A DNA stretch of 64,000 bases from VYFG01 sp965221795 (lineage in GTDB: Bacteria > Pseudomonadota > Gammaproteobacteria > Arenicellales > Poriferihabitantaceae), in contig OZ244914.1 in the NCBI GenBank assembly GCA_965221795.1, forward strand, positions 2,666,001 to 2,730,000, written 5' to 3'. The notes below the pieces were generated by a model that made no database searches, was not told where the DNA came from, and saw nothing but the letters and a program-made list of their open reading frames with translations. Positions 9,126-19,336 of the stretch are shown here, one piece after another. Numbering within the stretch: position 1 is the first letter of the stretch; the number at the start of each line of letters is the position of its first letter. A program made the position numbers and the translations under genes.

Positions 9126-9788
9126 GTGCTGTCCAACATGTTGAAACCGAGGATGCGATTGCCAGTGCGGCGCATCGGGTTGGGAGTGGCTGTCCTGATT
9201 TGGGCAACCCCGGTGCTTGCCAGCCCGGGATTGGATTCGCTCCGATTCTTCTTGCAGCAGGTCCAGACTTTTGAGGCCTCGTTCGGGCAGGAAGTGCTGG
9301 ACGAGAAGTTGCAGAGCCTGGATCATGGTCGGGGAAAGGTCTGGCTGAAGCGACCCGGCCGATTCCGTTGGAACTACGATCCGCCAGATGCACAGCAGAT
9401 CATCGGCGATGGAGAGCAGGTGTGGGTTTACGATATTGATCTGGAGCAGGTGACCGTACGCAACCAGCGGCAAGCACTGGGAGCGACGCCGGCATTGTTG
9501 CTGGCTGGAGGCGAAGCACTGGAGAAGAACTACCGGATCATTGATATCGGCACGCAGGGTCGGTATGACTGGGTGAACCTGATCCCGCTGGACGAGGACA
9601 GTAGCTTCACCGAGGTTCGCATCGGGTTTGAGGATAATCGGCTACGACTGATGGAACTGATCGATACGCTCGGACAGCACACCCGGATGAGTTTTGTCGA
9701 CCTCAAGGAAAATGAGGCCATTGATGATCGTCTGTTTGAGTTTCTGCCCCCACTTGGAGTGGACATCATTGACCATACGGCAGACTGA
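9126..9788 (+). CDS. lolA: Outer-membrane lipoprotein carrier LolA
   Basis: LolA is the periplasmic chaperone that takes lipoproteins from LolCDE to LolB. A signal peptide is visible (basic MRLPVRR, then LGVAVLIWATPVLA with cleavage after LA). The mature part has the family landmarks FLQQVQTFEASFGQEV, GKVWLKRPGRFRWNY and YDIDLEQVTVR. The open frame extends to 9060, but the GTG at 9126 follows GAAGGGAGA closely and gives about 220 residues; an ATG at 9138 would serve equally well. It sits between ftsK and rarA, the usual gammaproteobacterial arrangement. Confidence 0.92.
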   Translation: MLSNMLKPRMRLPVRRIGLGVAVLIWATPVLASPGLDSLRFFLQQVQTFEASFGQEVLDEKLQSLDHGRGKVWLKRPGRFRWNYDPPDAQQIIGDGEQVWVYDIDLEQVTVRNQRQALGATPALLLAGGEALEKNYRIIDIGTQGRYDWVNLIPLDEDSSFTEVRIGFEDNRLRLMELIDTLGQHTRMSFVDLKENEAIDDRLFEFLPPLGVDIIDHTAD

Positions 9789-9815
9789 CGCCGAGATCTC
9801 CTGACGGGAGAGACG

Positions 9816-11150
9816 ATGATCATCGCGGACCGGACCCCCGGCATACCAGTGTCTGCCCCGCTGGCAGAACGAATGCGCCCCCGGGACTTGGGCCAGTTCG
9901 TCGGCCAATCGCATCTGCTGGGAGTGGGAAAACCATTGCGCCGGGTACTCGACGGGGGGCAACTTCATTCCATGATTCTCTGGGGGCCACCGGGCAGTGG
10001 CAAAACCACCTTGGCACGTATGCTGGCAAATCATGGTCATGCGGACATGATCAATCTGTCCGCCGTGACCAGCGGAGTCAAGGATATTCGATCGGCGGTG
10101 GAGAAAGCATCTGGAGTTCGCGACAGCGGTGGACAGGTGCTGCTTTTCGTGGATGAGGTGCATCGGTTCAACAAATCCCAGCAGGATGCTTTCTTGCCTC
10201 ATATTGAAAGTGGGCTGATTGTCTTTGTGGGGGCGACCACAGAAAATCCGGCATTCGAGCTGAACAATGCCCTGCTGTCACGTTGCCGGGTCTATCTCCT
10301 TCAGGCCATACAGGAAGAGGAGATCGAGACCCTGGTACGTCAAGCCCTGACCGATCAGCCACGGGGATTGGGTTCTCTGGAGCTCGATATTGATCAGGAT
10401 GCACTGGCATTGCTGTCGGCGACTGCCGGGGGAGATGCCCGACGAGCCTTGGGCTTTCTGGAGACGGCGGCTGACCTGACCAGTGATGATGGGGTAGATG
10501 CGGGTCGATTGACCAGGGGACGGGTCCAACGCGCTATCACCGGGCGCACCGTGTTGTTTGACAAGCGCGGCGATCATTTCTACGATCAGATTTCCGCTCT
10601 GCACAAGTCCATTCGTGGCTCCAATCCGGATGCCGCCATCTATTGGCTGGAGCGAATGCTGCAGGGGGGATGTGATCCGCACTATATTCTGCGTCGGCTG
10701 GTCCGCTTTGCCAGTGAGGATGTGGGCAATGCGGACCCTCGTGCGCTTGCCATCACGCTGGATGCCTGGGAAAGCTTTGATCGGTTGGGCCCGCCGGAAG
10801 GAGAACTGGCCCTTCTCCAAGCGGCGATTTACCTTGCCGTATGCGCGAAGAGCAATGCAGTGTACATGGCATCCAAGCAGGCAAAAAAGGCCGTTGCTGA
10901 GTATCCCGATGCGCCGGTTCCGTTGCCTATCCGCAATGCGCCTACCCGCCTTGCCAAGGAGCTGGGGCATGGCCGGGGGTATCGGTATGACCATGACGAA
11001 GAAGATGCCTTTGCCGCCGGCCAGGCTTTCTTTCCGGCAGAAATGGGCGAGCCGGAGTTTTATCATCCGTCAGATGCTGGCCTGGAAGGGCGTATCGGCG
11101 AAAAGCTTGCCGAACTCAGGCGGCGCCATCGCCAGGAACGGAAGGCATGA
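9816..11150 (+). CDS. rarA: Replication-associated recombination protein RarA (MgsA)
   Basis: RarA is a AAA+ ATPase related to clamp loaders that acts at stalled forks. The 444-residue protein shows LAERMRPRDLGQFVGQSHLLG at the N-terminus, Walker A GPPGSGKTT near residue 57, Walker B LLFVDEVHRFNKSQQDAFLP and the sensor VGATTENPAFELNNALLSR. The C-terminal tetramerisation region includes RGSNPDAAIYWLERML and ASEDVGNADP. The start ATG follows a GGGAGAG ribosome site and lies 27 bp after lolA. The 3' end overlaps crcB by 4 bp (ATGA), implying coupling. Confidence 0.95.
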   Translation: MIIADRTPGIPVSAPLAERMRPRDLGQFVGQSHLLGVGKPLRRVLDGGQLHSMILWGPPGSGKTTLARMLANHGHADMINLSAVTSGVKDIRSAVEKASGVRDSGGQVLLFVDEVHRFNKSQQDAFLPHIESGLIVFVGATTENPAFELNNALLSRCRVYLLQAIQEEEIETLVRQALTDQPRGLGSLELDIDQDALALLSATAGGDARRALGFLETAADLTSDDGVDAGRLTRGRVQRAITGRTVLFDKRGDHFYDQISALHKSIRGSNPDAAIYWLERMLQGGCDPHYILRRLVRFASEDVGNADPRALAITLDAWESFDRLGPPEGELALLQAAIYLAVCAKSNAVYMASKQAKKAVAEYPDAPVPLPIRNAPTRLAKELGHGRGYRYDHDEEDAFAAGQAFFPAEMGEPEFYHPSDAGLEGRIGEKLAELRRRHRQERKA

Positions 11151-11566
11151 ACCTGCTGACAGGAGGGGTCTTGCTGGCGGTCGCTGCGGGAGGAGCCTTG
11201 GGTTCGGTGTTGCGCCTGGTGGTCGGCAACTGGGTAACCAAGCGTGTCATGACCGGGCTTGATGAAGTGTTCCCTCTCGCGACCCTGTTGGTCAATGTGG
11301 GAGGATCTTTCTGTATTGGTTGCGTATTTGCCTGGCTGGAATATGCGGTTCGGGAGCCAGCACTTCGGGAGAATCTGCGGCTTTTTCTCATCGTCGGGGT
11401 ACTGGGCGGGTTCACCACATTCTCCACCTTTTCTCTGGAAGTAGTCCAACTGGCCGAAAGTGGATTATGGGGCAAGGCATTGTTGCATATAATTGCCTCG
11501 GTGACCCTGTGCGTAGCTGCTGCCTATGCTAGTCTTGCTATGGTGCGTTGCCTGACCTCAACCTGA
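11147..11566 (+). CDS. crcB: Fluoride channel/exporter CrcB (Fluc)
   Basis: CrcB proteins are small dual-topology membrane channels that expel fluoride. The 139-residue sequence has four hydrophobic segments, the GGALGSVLRLVVGNW entry motif, FPLATLLVNVGGSFCIG and the signature GVLGGFTTFSTFS, whose Thr/Ser/Phe residues line the pore. The start codon overlaps the end of rarA. I see no fluoride riboswitch, and the overlap leaves no room for one. Confidence 0.92.
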   Translation: MNLLTGGVLLAVAAGGALGSVLRLVVGNWVTKRVMTGLDEVFPLATLLVNVGGSFCIGCVFAWLEYAVREPALRENLRLFLIVGVLGGFTTFSTFSLEVVQLAESGLWGKALLHIIASVTLCVAAAYASLAMVRCLTST

Positions 11567-11594
11567 ATATTTGCTCCCGACGGAAGCCCTACTT

Positions 11595-12872
11595 ATGCTG
11601 GACCCACATCTTCTTCGACAGAACCCGGACATGATCGCGATGCGTCTGCAGCATCGTGGCTATACCCTGGATGTGACTCAAATCGCGTCGTTGGAATCCC
11701 AGCGCCGGGATTTGCAATCCGATGCCGAATCGTTGCAGTCCAGACGCAATGCTGCCTCAAAGGAGATCGGGGCTGCCAAGGCCCGAGGCGAAGACCTCCA
11801 GTCGATTCTGAACTCAGTCGCCGATCTCGGAAGCCGTATCCGCGAACAGCAGGCTGCTCTTCACAAGGTTCAGGAGGCCCTGCACGAGATTTATGCCAGC
11901 ATCCCCAACCTTGCCCATCCCAGCGTTCCCGAAGGGGCAGATGAAACGCATAATCAGGAAATCCGGCGATGGGGAACCCCCCGGACTTTTGGTTTCGAGG
12001 TTCGGGATCATGTGGGTTTGGGGGAAGCCCTTGGGATGATGGACTATGAAGCGGCTGCCAAGCTCGCGGGTTCCCGGTTTGTCACGCTGCAGGGCGGTAT
12101 TGCCCGACTGCACCGGGCTCTGGCGCAATTCATGCTGGATCTGCATATCCGTGAACACGGATATATCGAGACCTATGTACCGTTCCTAGTACACCCGGAC
12201 ATTCTGTTCGGTACCGGACAATTGCCGAAGTTTGCGGAAGACCAGTTCAGCACCCATGATGATCCGCCGTTTTATCTGATCCCGACGGCAGAAGTCCCAT
12301 TGACCAATCTGGTTGCCAATTTGATTCTGGATGCGAATGACCTGCCGATACTGCGGGTTGCTCACACGCCATGCTTCCGCCGGGAAGCCGGCTCCTATGG
12401 ACGGGACACCCGTGGCATGATCCGCCAGCACCAGTTCGAGAAGGTGGAATTGGTGCATATCAGTCATCCAGATGGTTCCTACCCGGAACTGGAGCGGCTG
12501 ACCGCAAATGCTGAAGCGGTGCTGCAACGTCTGGACCTGCCCTATCGCGTCCTTACCCTATGTACTGGTGACATGGGGTTCGGTGCGGCCAAGACCTATG
12601 ATATTGAGGTATGGTTGCCGAGTCAGAAAAGATATCGGGAGATCTCCTCCTGCAGCAACTGTGAAGATTTTCAGGCGCGCCGCATGAAGGCGCGATTTCG
12701 CAATCCGGAAACCGGCAAGCCAGAATTGGTACATACCCTGAATGGTTCAGGCGTTGCTATTGGTCGGGCACTGGTTGCGGTGATGGAGAATTATCAGAAT
12801 GCCGACGGCAGCCTGACGATCCCGGAGGTGTTGCGACCTTACATGGGCGGCGAGACTACTATCGGGAACTGA
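11595..12872 (+). CDS. serS: Serine--tRNA ligase
   Basis: This class II synthetase charges tRNA-Ser (and tRNA-Sec) with serine in the cytoplasm. The first 100 residues form the antiparallel coiled-coil arm that grips the long variable arm of the tRNA (LESQRRDLQSDAESLQSRRN). Motif 2 is FRREAGSYGRDTRGMIRQHQ, followed by EISSCSNCEDFQARR in the active site, and motif 3 includes GSGVAIGRALVAVMENYQ. The ATG at 11595 gives MLDPHLLRQNPD, the standard SerS beginning, about 425 residues; an upstream in-frame start at 11571 is less likely. The gene lies 28 bp after crcB. Confidence 0.96.
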   Translation: MLDPHLLRQNPDMIAMRLQHRGYTLDVTQIASLESQRRDLQSDAESLQSRRNAASKEIGAAKARGEDLQSILNSVADLGSRIREQQAALHKVQEALHEIYASIPNLAHPSVPEGADETHNQEIRRWGTPRTFGFEVRDHVGLGEALGMMDYEAAAKLAGSRFVTLQGGIARLHRALAQFMLDLHIREHGYIETYVPFLVHPDILFGTGQLPKFAEDQFSTHDDPPFYLIPTAEVPLTNLVANLILDANDLPILRVAHTPCFRREAGSYGRDTRGMIRQHQFEKVELVHISHPDGSYPELERLTANAEAVLQRLDLPYRVLTLCTGDMGFGAAKTYDIEVWLPSQKRYREISSCSNCEDFQARRMKARFRNPETGKPELVHTLNGSGVAIGRALVAVMENYQNADGSLTIPEVLRPYMGGETTIGN

Positions 12873-12915
12873 TGCACGGTATCGGGAAGGGCGATAAGAT
12901 CCTTCGTCTGGGGCG

Positions 12916-13629
12916 ATGACTGACGAACGTGCCCAGAAGTACTTTGTGGTTACTGGTGGCAGCTCGGGAATCGGGTTGGCACTGGTGAAAAGGCTGGTGG
13001 AACGCGAGGACCGCGTCACCAGCATTGCACGGCGTACATGTCCAGTATCAGGGGTCGAATCGCTGCGATGGGACCTGGCAGACAGTATGATGATCGAAAA
13101 GCATTTGTCTGCTCTGCCGGAAAATGCCATACCACAGGGTTTGATCATCTGTCATGGGCGAGGGGATTTCGGAAGCCTGGAGCAGTTCAGTGCATTGCGG
13201 GTGAGGCAGCTGATTGAATTGCATGTGATATCCACGTTGCTGGTCTGCCGTCACTGGTTGCCTGGAATGAAACGGCTTGGCAAGGGCAATGTGGTGTTTG
13301 TCGGTTCCGATGCAGCTCTGCGAGGGGCAGCCCGCGGCACAGTCTATTGTGCAACCAAGTTTGCCCTCCGGGGAGTTGCCCAAGCGTTGCGGGATGAATG
13401 CAGTGGAAGCGGCGTCCGGGTTGGCATCGTCAACCCGGGCATGGTGGATACGCCATTCTATCAAGCACTGGATTTTTCGCCGGGCCAATATCCGGAGAAT
13501 GCTCTGCAACCTTCTGAGGTGGCCGATGCGATCCTGTTCATGTTGAGTACATCCTCCAGTTCTGTGGTTGATGAAATCAATCTCTCTCCGCTCAAAAAAG
13601 TGATTCGCCGAACCGAATCAAAGAGATAG
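12916..13629 (+). CDS. Short-chain dehydrogenase/reductase
   Basis: A 237-residue SDR-family oxidoreductase. The NAD(P)-binding motif TGGSSGIG stands at the N-terminus, ICHGRG replaces the usual NNAG segment, and the catalytic YCATK (Tyr-x3-Lys) is preceded by VFVGSDAALRG with its serine. IVNPGMVDTPFY is the usual loop after the catalytic helix. The substrate cannot be inferred. It lies 43 bp downstream of serS on the same strand and could be cotranscribed. Confidence 0.85.
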   Translation: MTDERAQKYFVVTGGSSGIGLALVKRLVEREDRVTSIARRTCPVSGVESLRWDLADSMMIEKHLSALPENAIPQGLIICHGRGDFGSLEQFSALRVRQLIELHVISTLLVCRHWLPGMKRLGKGNVVFVGSDAALRGAARGTVYCATKFALRGVAQALRDECSGSGVRVGIVNPGMVDTPFYQALDFSPGQYPENALQPSEVADAILFMLSTSSSSVVDEINLSPLKKVIRRTESKR

Positions 13630-14094
13630 ATTGAATTCCACCAGTGAGAGCGGGCATGGACTTTCGCCGATTCTAAGGTGGCCATACTCCCTGCCAGGAG
13701 GGGGAAGCTACCGCAGTTTTTGCCAAGAGTTTCAGACTCGGATTGAAGTGCGTGAGGACCAGATCGAAATTCTGCCCCTTTTCCTTGCGGACACTGAGAA
13801 GACGAGCCCGAACCGAGGTTCCGATGTTCCTGGCCTCGCTAGGCATTGGCGGTGAGCGCCTCAAGATACGGGCCGACCACCGTGGCGACGCCGCCACGCT
13901 CCGCATCCCGGGCGATCTTAGCGGGGGCTCGCCTTCCGCTGCCGAAGTGCCTCCTGCAGGCCCTCCAGCACAATCATCTGCTTGATCTTCCGACGATGGC
14001 GGAAACAAAGTCGGCGGCCGTCTTGGCGACGCCGAAGGTCTTCACGGGAACATTCTCGATTATCGGCAAATTCGCCCGGTGTGCTATAGCGGGT
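13630..14094. other. Degenerate stretch without an intact gene
   Basis: No open frame with recognisable homology is present. Minus-strand pieces such as KIKQMIVLEGLQEALRQRKASP (about 13990) and KIARDAERGGVATVVG (about 13900) look like former coding sequence in shifting frames, but I cannot name the family. It is probably mobile-element debris between the housekeeping block and the ATPase-nuclease island. Confidence 0.4.
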
Positions 14095-14642
14095 CTATTC
14101 AGCAACTTTATCAAACTGAATAATCCCCGGCCAATCGATCTTCATCGCTTTCTCGGGTGAATCATTCGATTCAGAACTTTTCGTAATTCGAGTCGTTCTC
14201 TTTGCGATACTGATATGCGCAACACTAATGTAGCGATCACTATAACCAACAAGAAAATCTGCCTTGCCCCAAAATTCTATCCCAATACTTTGACAATATC
14301 GGATTAGGCAATGCGCCCCCTTAGTTGGTTGACAATCTTGTTCCATTGGCCTTTTCTACGCTTCAGTTCGATATAAATTATTTTCTTCTTCTTTGCGCTG
14401 ATAATGACGAAGTCAGCTCGCTTGCATTCATCATTTTCACATCTGAAAAACCCGCCAGCGTCAGGAAAAGAGTCAGCTTTTATGGTAAGTGCATCACTCG
14501 GCGGGTTCTGAATGTTAACCGTGTATTTCGTTCCACTTGATTCTGTGAGTTCAATGTCGGGATCATTATTGCCATATCTTTGCTTTACCAAAACAGACTC
14601 GTTGAGCATCGCTGACAGAATTTCCATGTCAGTCATCTCCAT
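14095..14642 (-). pseudogene. PD-(D/E)XK nuclease-like protein, partner of the ATPase (one frameshift)
   Basis: Two minus-strand frames (14642-14304 and 14346-14095) join into one protein of about 182 residues. It has FFRCENDECKRADFVII and KKIIYIELKRRKGQW, i.e. Asp then E-L-K on adjacent strands, the PD-(D/E)XK nuclease core, with a possible two-cysteine knuckle just before. The frames meet at a run of five G (CTAAGGGGGCG in the gene's sense), where one extra base would restore NQLKGAHCLIRYCQ. The ATG at 14642 overlaps the end of the ATPase gene, so the two are translationally coupled. It may be a true null, or an indel error in the assembly. Confidence 0.6.
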
Positions 14643-16020
14643 TCCCTCCCCAAACAATCTCATCTTGGATTCGGTTCATCTCTTGAATTGTAGTATCAAA
14701 ACTTCGTGCCTCTATCCCATTCTCATTAATGCCTGCCTGATTGAAGGTTATTCGTCTCAGCCTCTTTCTCGCTCCGTCCAATGTAACCAAACCTTCTTCA
14801 GCAATATACACCCTGACCTTTTCCGGGTCCAAAAACTCAGATGCCACATACCCCTCCTTTTCAGCAAGATCAATCAGTCTCTCGTTACCCTGATTGAGCA
14901 TGATAAGGGTATTCAGTTCCTTGATGATGTAATCGCTATGCGTGGTGATAAACACCTTTATTCCAAGATTTACCAGCCTGGCAAATAGCCGAGCTAACCG
15001 CCTCTGATTTTCCGGATGTAGATTTAACTCAGGTTCATCAACCATGAGCAAGTCTCCCTCGGCCGCCTTATGACGAATATAGAAACCAATATCAAGGAGA
15101 GATCTAACCGCACTTGAACTCTCATCCATTGTCAGTTTTACCCGGGCTTTCTTCTTGGGGATAAAATACAGTTCATCCTTCTTGACTACATATTCCCCAC
15201 CAATGATATCGGCAAAATCGTTAAGAAGCTCTGGGTAATGGTCGGATATAAAGCTTTCCCTTTTTGAAATATCTTCCAGTTGACGAGTGAATTCAACATT
15301 CGATTTCACAGGAAGTGCATAATCGGAATACATCTTGGAGAGCAACTTGAAAGGGTCGAGTTCTTTTTCTTTAGAATTCATTTCTTCGAGCAGCCTATTG
15401 CGCGCAAAATTGAGCTCATTTCTAAATATTGCCGCTCCTGTTCTTTCTGCGCTCACTATGAAAGGATGAGGGAAATAATGGCCGAAAATGATATCCTTAA
15501 TGGCAGTGCTGATGACTTCACGCAATAACTGCTCGGGAATTTTTAATTTCTTCTTTTCAACAAGAAGCGATATTGTTACAAACGATGAATCGGAATGTTT
15601 GTTGATCGACAATAAGTCTGTCTTTGCTGCCCCCATTAAGCGGGTATATTTTGAAGTCGGCTGAATTGTTTTGAAATCTAAATGTACTAAAAACTGACTA
15701 TCTTTGAAGCGCTTTTCGGACGATGCAAAAACATGAGAAAGGCCCTCGGAGTATCTCCTGCAGCCTGATTTCACGATCTTTCTTGCGTCACTTATATAAT
15801 GCTGGAGGTCCAATTGAATACTTCCCTCGTTCAAAAGGCTATCCAATTCCCGATCTGTTATTTTGATTGAAAAATACCTATTCCAAGAATCCAAAAAACC
15901 ATACAAAGCATATGTTGCATATGTTTTGCCGGTATTGTTTTCACCACAAATGATCGTTAGATCAGCTAACGTAAATTCGGCCTTTCCAATTACGCCAAGT
16001 TGTTTTATTTCGATTTTCAT
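14629..16020 (-). CDS. OLD/AAA_15-like ATPase of a two-gene nuclease module
   Basis: The 463-residue protein is an SMC/ABC-like ATPase of the kind used in OLD, Septu, AbiL and PARIS systems. Walker A is GENNTGKT at residues 26-33, an ABC-signature-like SSSAVRSLLDIGFYI lies near 300-315, Walker B is LLMVDEPELNLHP near 323-335, and the switch histidine is in ITTHSDYIIKEL near 357. The 250 residues between Walker A and the signature are the variable coiled insert. There is no C-terminal Toprim domain, so nuclease activity must come from the partner overlapping its 3' end. AT-rich compared with serS upstream and probably acquired. I could not match the pair to a named system. Confidence 0.75.
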   Translation of the reverse strand: MKIEIKQLGVIGKAEFTLADLTIICGENNTGKTYATYALYGFLDSWNRYFSIKITDRELDSLLNEGSIQLDLQHYISDARKIVKSGCRRYSEGLSHVFASSEKRFKDSQFLVHLDFKTIQPTSKYTRLMGAAKTDLLSINKHSDSSFVTISLLVEKKKLKIPEQLLREVISTAIKDIIFGHYFPHPFIVSAERTGAAIFRNELNFARNRLLEEMNSKEKELDPFKLLSKMYSDYALPVKSNVEFTRQLEDISKRESFISDHYPELLNDFADIIGGEYVVKKDELYFIPKKKARVKLTMDESSSAVRSLLDIGFYIRHKAAEGDLLMVDEPELNLHPENQRRLARLFARLVNLGIKVFITTHSDYIIKELNTLIMLNQGNERLIDLAEKEGYVASEFLDPEKVRVYIAEEGLVTLDGARKRLRRITFNQAGINENGIEARSFDTTIQEMNRIQDEIVWGGNGDD

Positions 16021-16875
16021 CTTTATGCCTGTTATCGAATTCCACTTGATTCAAAATTACTAACAGAACTCTAGAAAGGATTTTATTCTAATTTTTCAAT
16101 GTTTTGTATTTGATTTGGCACCAATTTGTGTCAGTTTTTCGTTGATAACCCATAATCTCGATCGATTGTGATCTCACCTTCTGCAATCAACCTGTCAGGA
16201 CCAAGCAAGCTGATGCCCTGAGGTCCGTTTCTATGGCCCAGTGCTTAGAGATTTTAGGTGCGTAGGTGGCAAAGGTTGGTTTCAAGACGCCGAGATTGAT
16301 CCAACGTTTAAAGTTCGATTGGTACCAGCAAGACTAAGAGCAAGAGGTTCAGGTGATATCGTTAGAGATTTTACGGCGTATTTTCGGGATATGAACTCGA
16401 GCAGGAGCACTCACTATGCGTTGCGAAATGGGCTGAGCTGCAGAGGGCTTGTTGACTAACGTGCACCCGCAGCCGCAACTTCCGATGTTGAGGTGACAGT
16501 GTAAGACTGACCGATCCAATGAAACAAATCCTGATTCTATGGACCGCGTTGGTGCTGGGCCGGGTGCGAGTCTCATGCCCCAGGGACCTTGGCAAATGTG
16601 TTCCTGGATCATCCGTATTACTGCGATATCAAATTTTCTAAATACAAGGCATCAGCAGCGACATTATTGAGGCCATTTCGCGCACGAACGACCTAATCGA
16701 CGGATGATCGCTTGGTTGCTGCCTTCCTCAAATCTGACGGTTAGTACGCTCGGATCAGGGTCAACCATCGGTCGCCCCCGACTTCGACGGTAAAAATTCG
16801 GAGCGCATTGACTCTACAGGATTTCCCTGGGGAATCAGGCACTACATTCTGGAAGGCTACGCGATTTCGTTCGCG
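16021..16875. other. Long stretch without a recognisable gene
   Basis: About 850 bp. The first 150 bp are AT-rich and probably contain the promoter of the ATPase operon. The rest has only short unsupported open frames on either strand, without motifs I can identify, and no RNA gene or clear terminator. Confidence 0.5.
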
Positions 16876-18610
16876 CTATTTGCGGGGCTTTGTCGAGGGT
16901 CTGGACGGGCCGGCCTTGCGGTCCCAGTCGGTCCGCTCATAGGGCACCTGGGACAACGGCAACCCCATCCCCCGATACATGGCCTCGGCCTCGGCACGGG
17001 GCCGCGACGGCATGGCATCATGCTGGCCCGTACTGCGGTCTTCGAGGACGCTGCACTGGCGATCCAGCAGCGCCTGCCGGACCCGCTCTGGTGACCTCCG
17101 GGCGGTGGGCTGCAAGCCGAGACGCCAACGCAGGTGGCGGACACAGGCAAAGGCGAGAAAGGAGAGCGCCCGATGAGCGCGGATACGGGCGGCCGTCCAG
17201 TGAAAGATCGGTCGCACCCTGAGATCGTGCTTATGAATGCGGAAGCGTTCCTCGACTGGCCACCGGCCCTGGTATTGGTCGAGGAGTTCCGCCAAGGGCA
17301 TCCCGCGGACGTGGGTGACGACGCCGTGGAGGCCATCGCAGCGGGCGGCGTCGGCGATCCGCTCGGGGTCGAGGGTGACCCGGGAGTCGCCCTTGATGCG
17401 CAGGAAGCGGCGCTGGGGATGGCGGGACCGTAAGGAGGCGGGAGTCCGACTCTGCTGCCGTTTCTTCTGCAACTTGCGCACCGCCCGCTCGCGGTCGTGG
17501 GCGTCCTTGCGGGCCCGCCGGGGGCACCAGGTGACCCCCAACCGGCGATTTGCCGAGAGCCGGAAGACGCCGACCCGACGGTCGCGGTTGGGGAGCCGCC
17601 GGTAGCGGGAGACCTGCAGGATTTTCTCCCGCAGGGCCTGGCGCTGGCTCTTCAGTTGGGCCCCGACTCCAGACGGCGTCTGGTGCGCTTCCCGCAAGTC
17701 CAGGTTCTGCTGATGGCAGAGACCGGCATCGGCGACCATCACCGGGGAGGCCGAGCCAAGACCGATCGCGTCCGCGACCGTGCGCATCCACTCCCGCACC
17801 GGACCCAGGGTCTGGCCTTCCCCGGTGGCCCGGGAAAGACCTCATAGGCGACCGGCAATCCGTCCCGAGTCACCCCCAGGGCCAGCAACCCCGGTACGTC
17901 GCCGGCCTTGCCGTCTTTGCGATATCCGAACGGGCGCAGGGCATCCTCTTCTGCCGACTCGAAGTACAGAGTGGTACAGTCAAAGAACCCGACCTTGAGG
18001 GGCGGGTCAAGGAGTTGCGTGGCGGCTTCGGCGACCCGTTTCTGGAGGCGTCCGATGACGCGATCATCGAGAGGATCCATCATCCGGTAGACCTTCTCCA
18101 GCGGGAGGTCGATGCCGAAGTGGGTCGACCGATCAAGGACCCTGGCGCGTTGGCTCTGCGGGCGAGCAATGCGAGCCAGGGTCCGATGGTATCAGGCCCG
18201 ATTCGATGCCCGGTAGCGGCTCCTGGGTAGCCGGCGGTCGAAGCCCAGGAGCGGGTACCTGCGGCCGTAGACCTCAGGAATGCCGGTGATCCGGCGCTCC
18301 TGCTCCCGGAGCGGGCGCAGGTCCACCGGGATCGGGGCCGGTTCGGCCGCGGTCGACTCGCCCTCGATGGCCCGGGGTGCCGTGGGCGGTTCCATCCCGG
18401 GGATGGATCGTTGCTGGTGGTGCAGGAGTTCGGATTGGACCTGCTCGGCCAGCCGTTTCAGGGTGACCAGTTCCTCATCATTCCGGGCCATGCCGACGTG
18501 GCGGACGATGCGCTGCCGGGGCCAGCGGGCTCCGGGCTCACGGACCGATTCGACGATCTGCACCGATTGGCAGGGCGAGTTGGGGGTGGATTTGACGCGG
18601 ACAACCATGG
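16876..18610 (-). pseudogene. IS1634-type (IS4 superfamily) transposase, multiply frameshifted
   Basis: Three minus-strand frames make up one transposase. The N-terminal frame (about 18610-18192) has VVRVKSTPNSPCQSVQIVES and RIVRHVGMARNDEE. The middle frame (about 18190-17810) has LEKVYRMMDPLDDRVI, VGFFDCTTLYFESAEEDALR and LALGVTRDGLPVAYEVFPG, containing the first catalytic Asp. The last frame (17800-16876) has PVMVADAGL (second Asp), LLDQYQGRWPVEERFRIHK with the catalytic Glu and HDLRVRPIFHWTAARIRAH. Frame changes near 18190 and 17810, plus a stop, show it is dead. The plus-strand frames over it are shadows. Confidence 0.75.
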
Positions 18611-18929
18611 GAAAGGAGAGGGAATAGATCAGGAATGGTCCATTCGACCGGGTCTGCATCCTGATCGAAAGAAAATAATTCAAACCAGGCACTACAACGG
18701 ATCTCCATTTCGGAACCTTTCGAAATCAAGGGGTTAGCGAGGTCGATGTCCGCGAAAAGAGGCCTCAACCGTCGAAGTCAGGACAAGGCTCAACTGGCGA
18801 TTCCTGCAGCGTCTCCGTATGACGGGTGTGGCCGCATTCATCCTGCTCATGCTGGCGTCTTGGCGTCGTCGCCCGAGGCTTCGATTTCGCCGTCTGATCG
18901 GGTCGCAGGAGAGAACCCGAGAGGCTCGA

Positions 18930-19205
18930 ATGGACCGGACTTTTCAGGGTCCTCCTCGCCACGAGCAGCATCTGCACCGTTTCGAACCACGCCCGCCGCG
19001 AGCGCCCCAGCCGCGGGATCGCCTGCGAACACTGGCCTGCCGCATCCAGCTCCATGCCGAGGTTACGCCGCGCCAGCGGCTTGCGCTTCCTGATCGCGGC
19101 CCCGTCCAGATGCGTCTCGATGTAGACGTGATGCGGCGGCATCATGCCAATCAGGGGCTGACATAACCCTGCCGTTGCCTTGGAACCCAGATAGGCCTTG
19201 CCCAT
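18930..19205 (-). pseudogene. DNA adenine methylase (D12 class) fragment, copy B
   Basis: The minus-strand frame reads MGKAYLGSKATAGLCQPLIG, then MPPHHVYIETHLDGAAIRKRK and RRNLGMELDAA. It is the same methylase type as the fragment at 5.9-6.1 kb, but with ETHLDGAAI in place of ETHLGGGAI in the SAM loop and an unrelated tail after LDAA. No DPPY motif follows. The 3' side runs into sequence next to the IS1634-type remnant. Confidence 0.6.
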
Positions 19206-19336
19206 GCCAACATCCCCCAGTGGTCGATTCAATGTCGATAAAAATAATACCAATGCCAAGCGGAAATGACGATGCTGAAGGTGAGTTACAATTGAGGGGG
19301 GTGAGTAATTACGAATGGTCCTATATTAACCTGATC

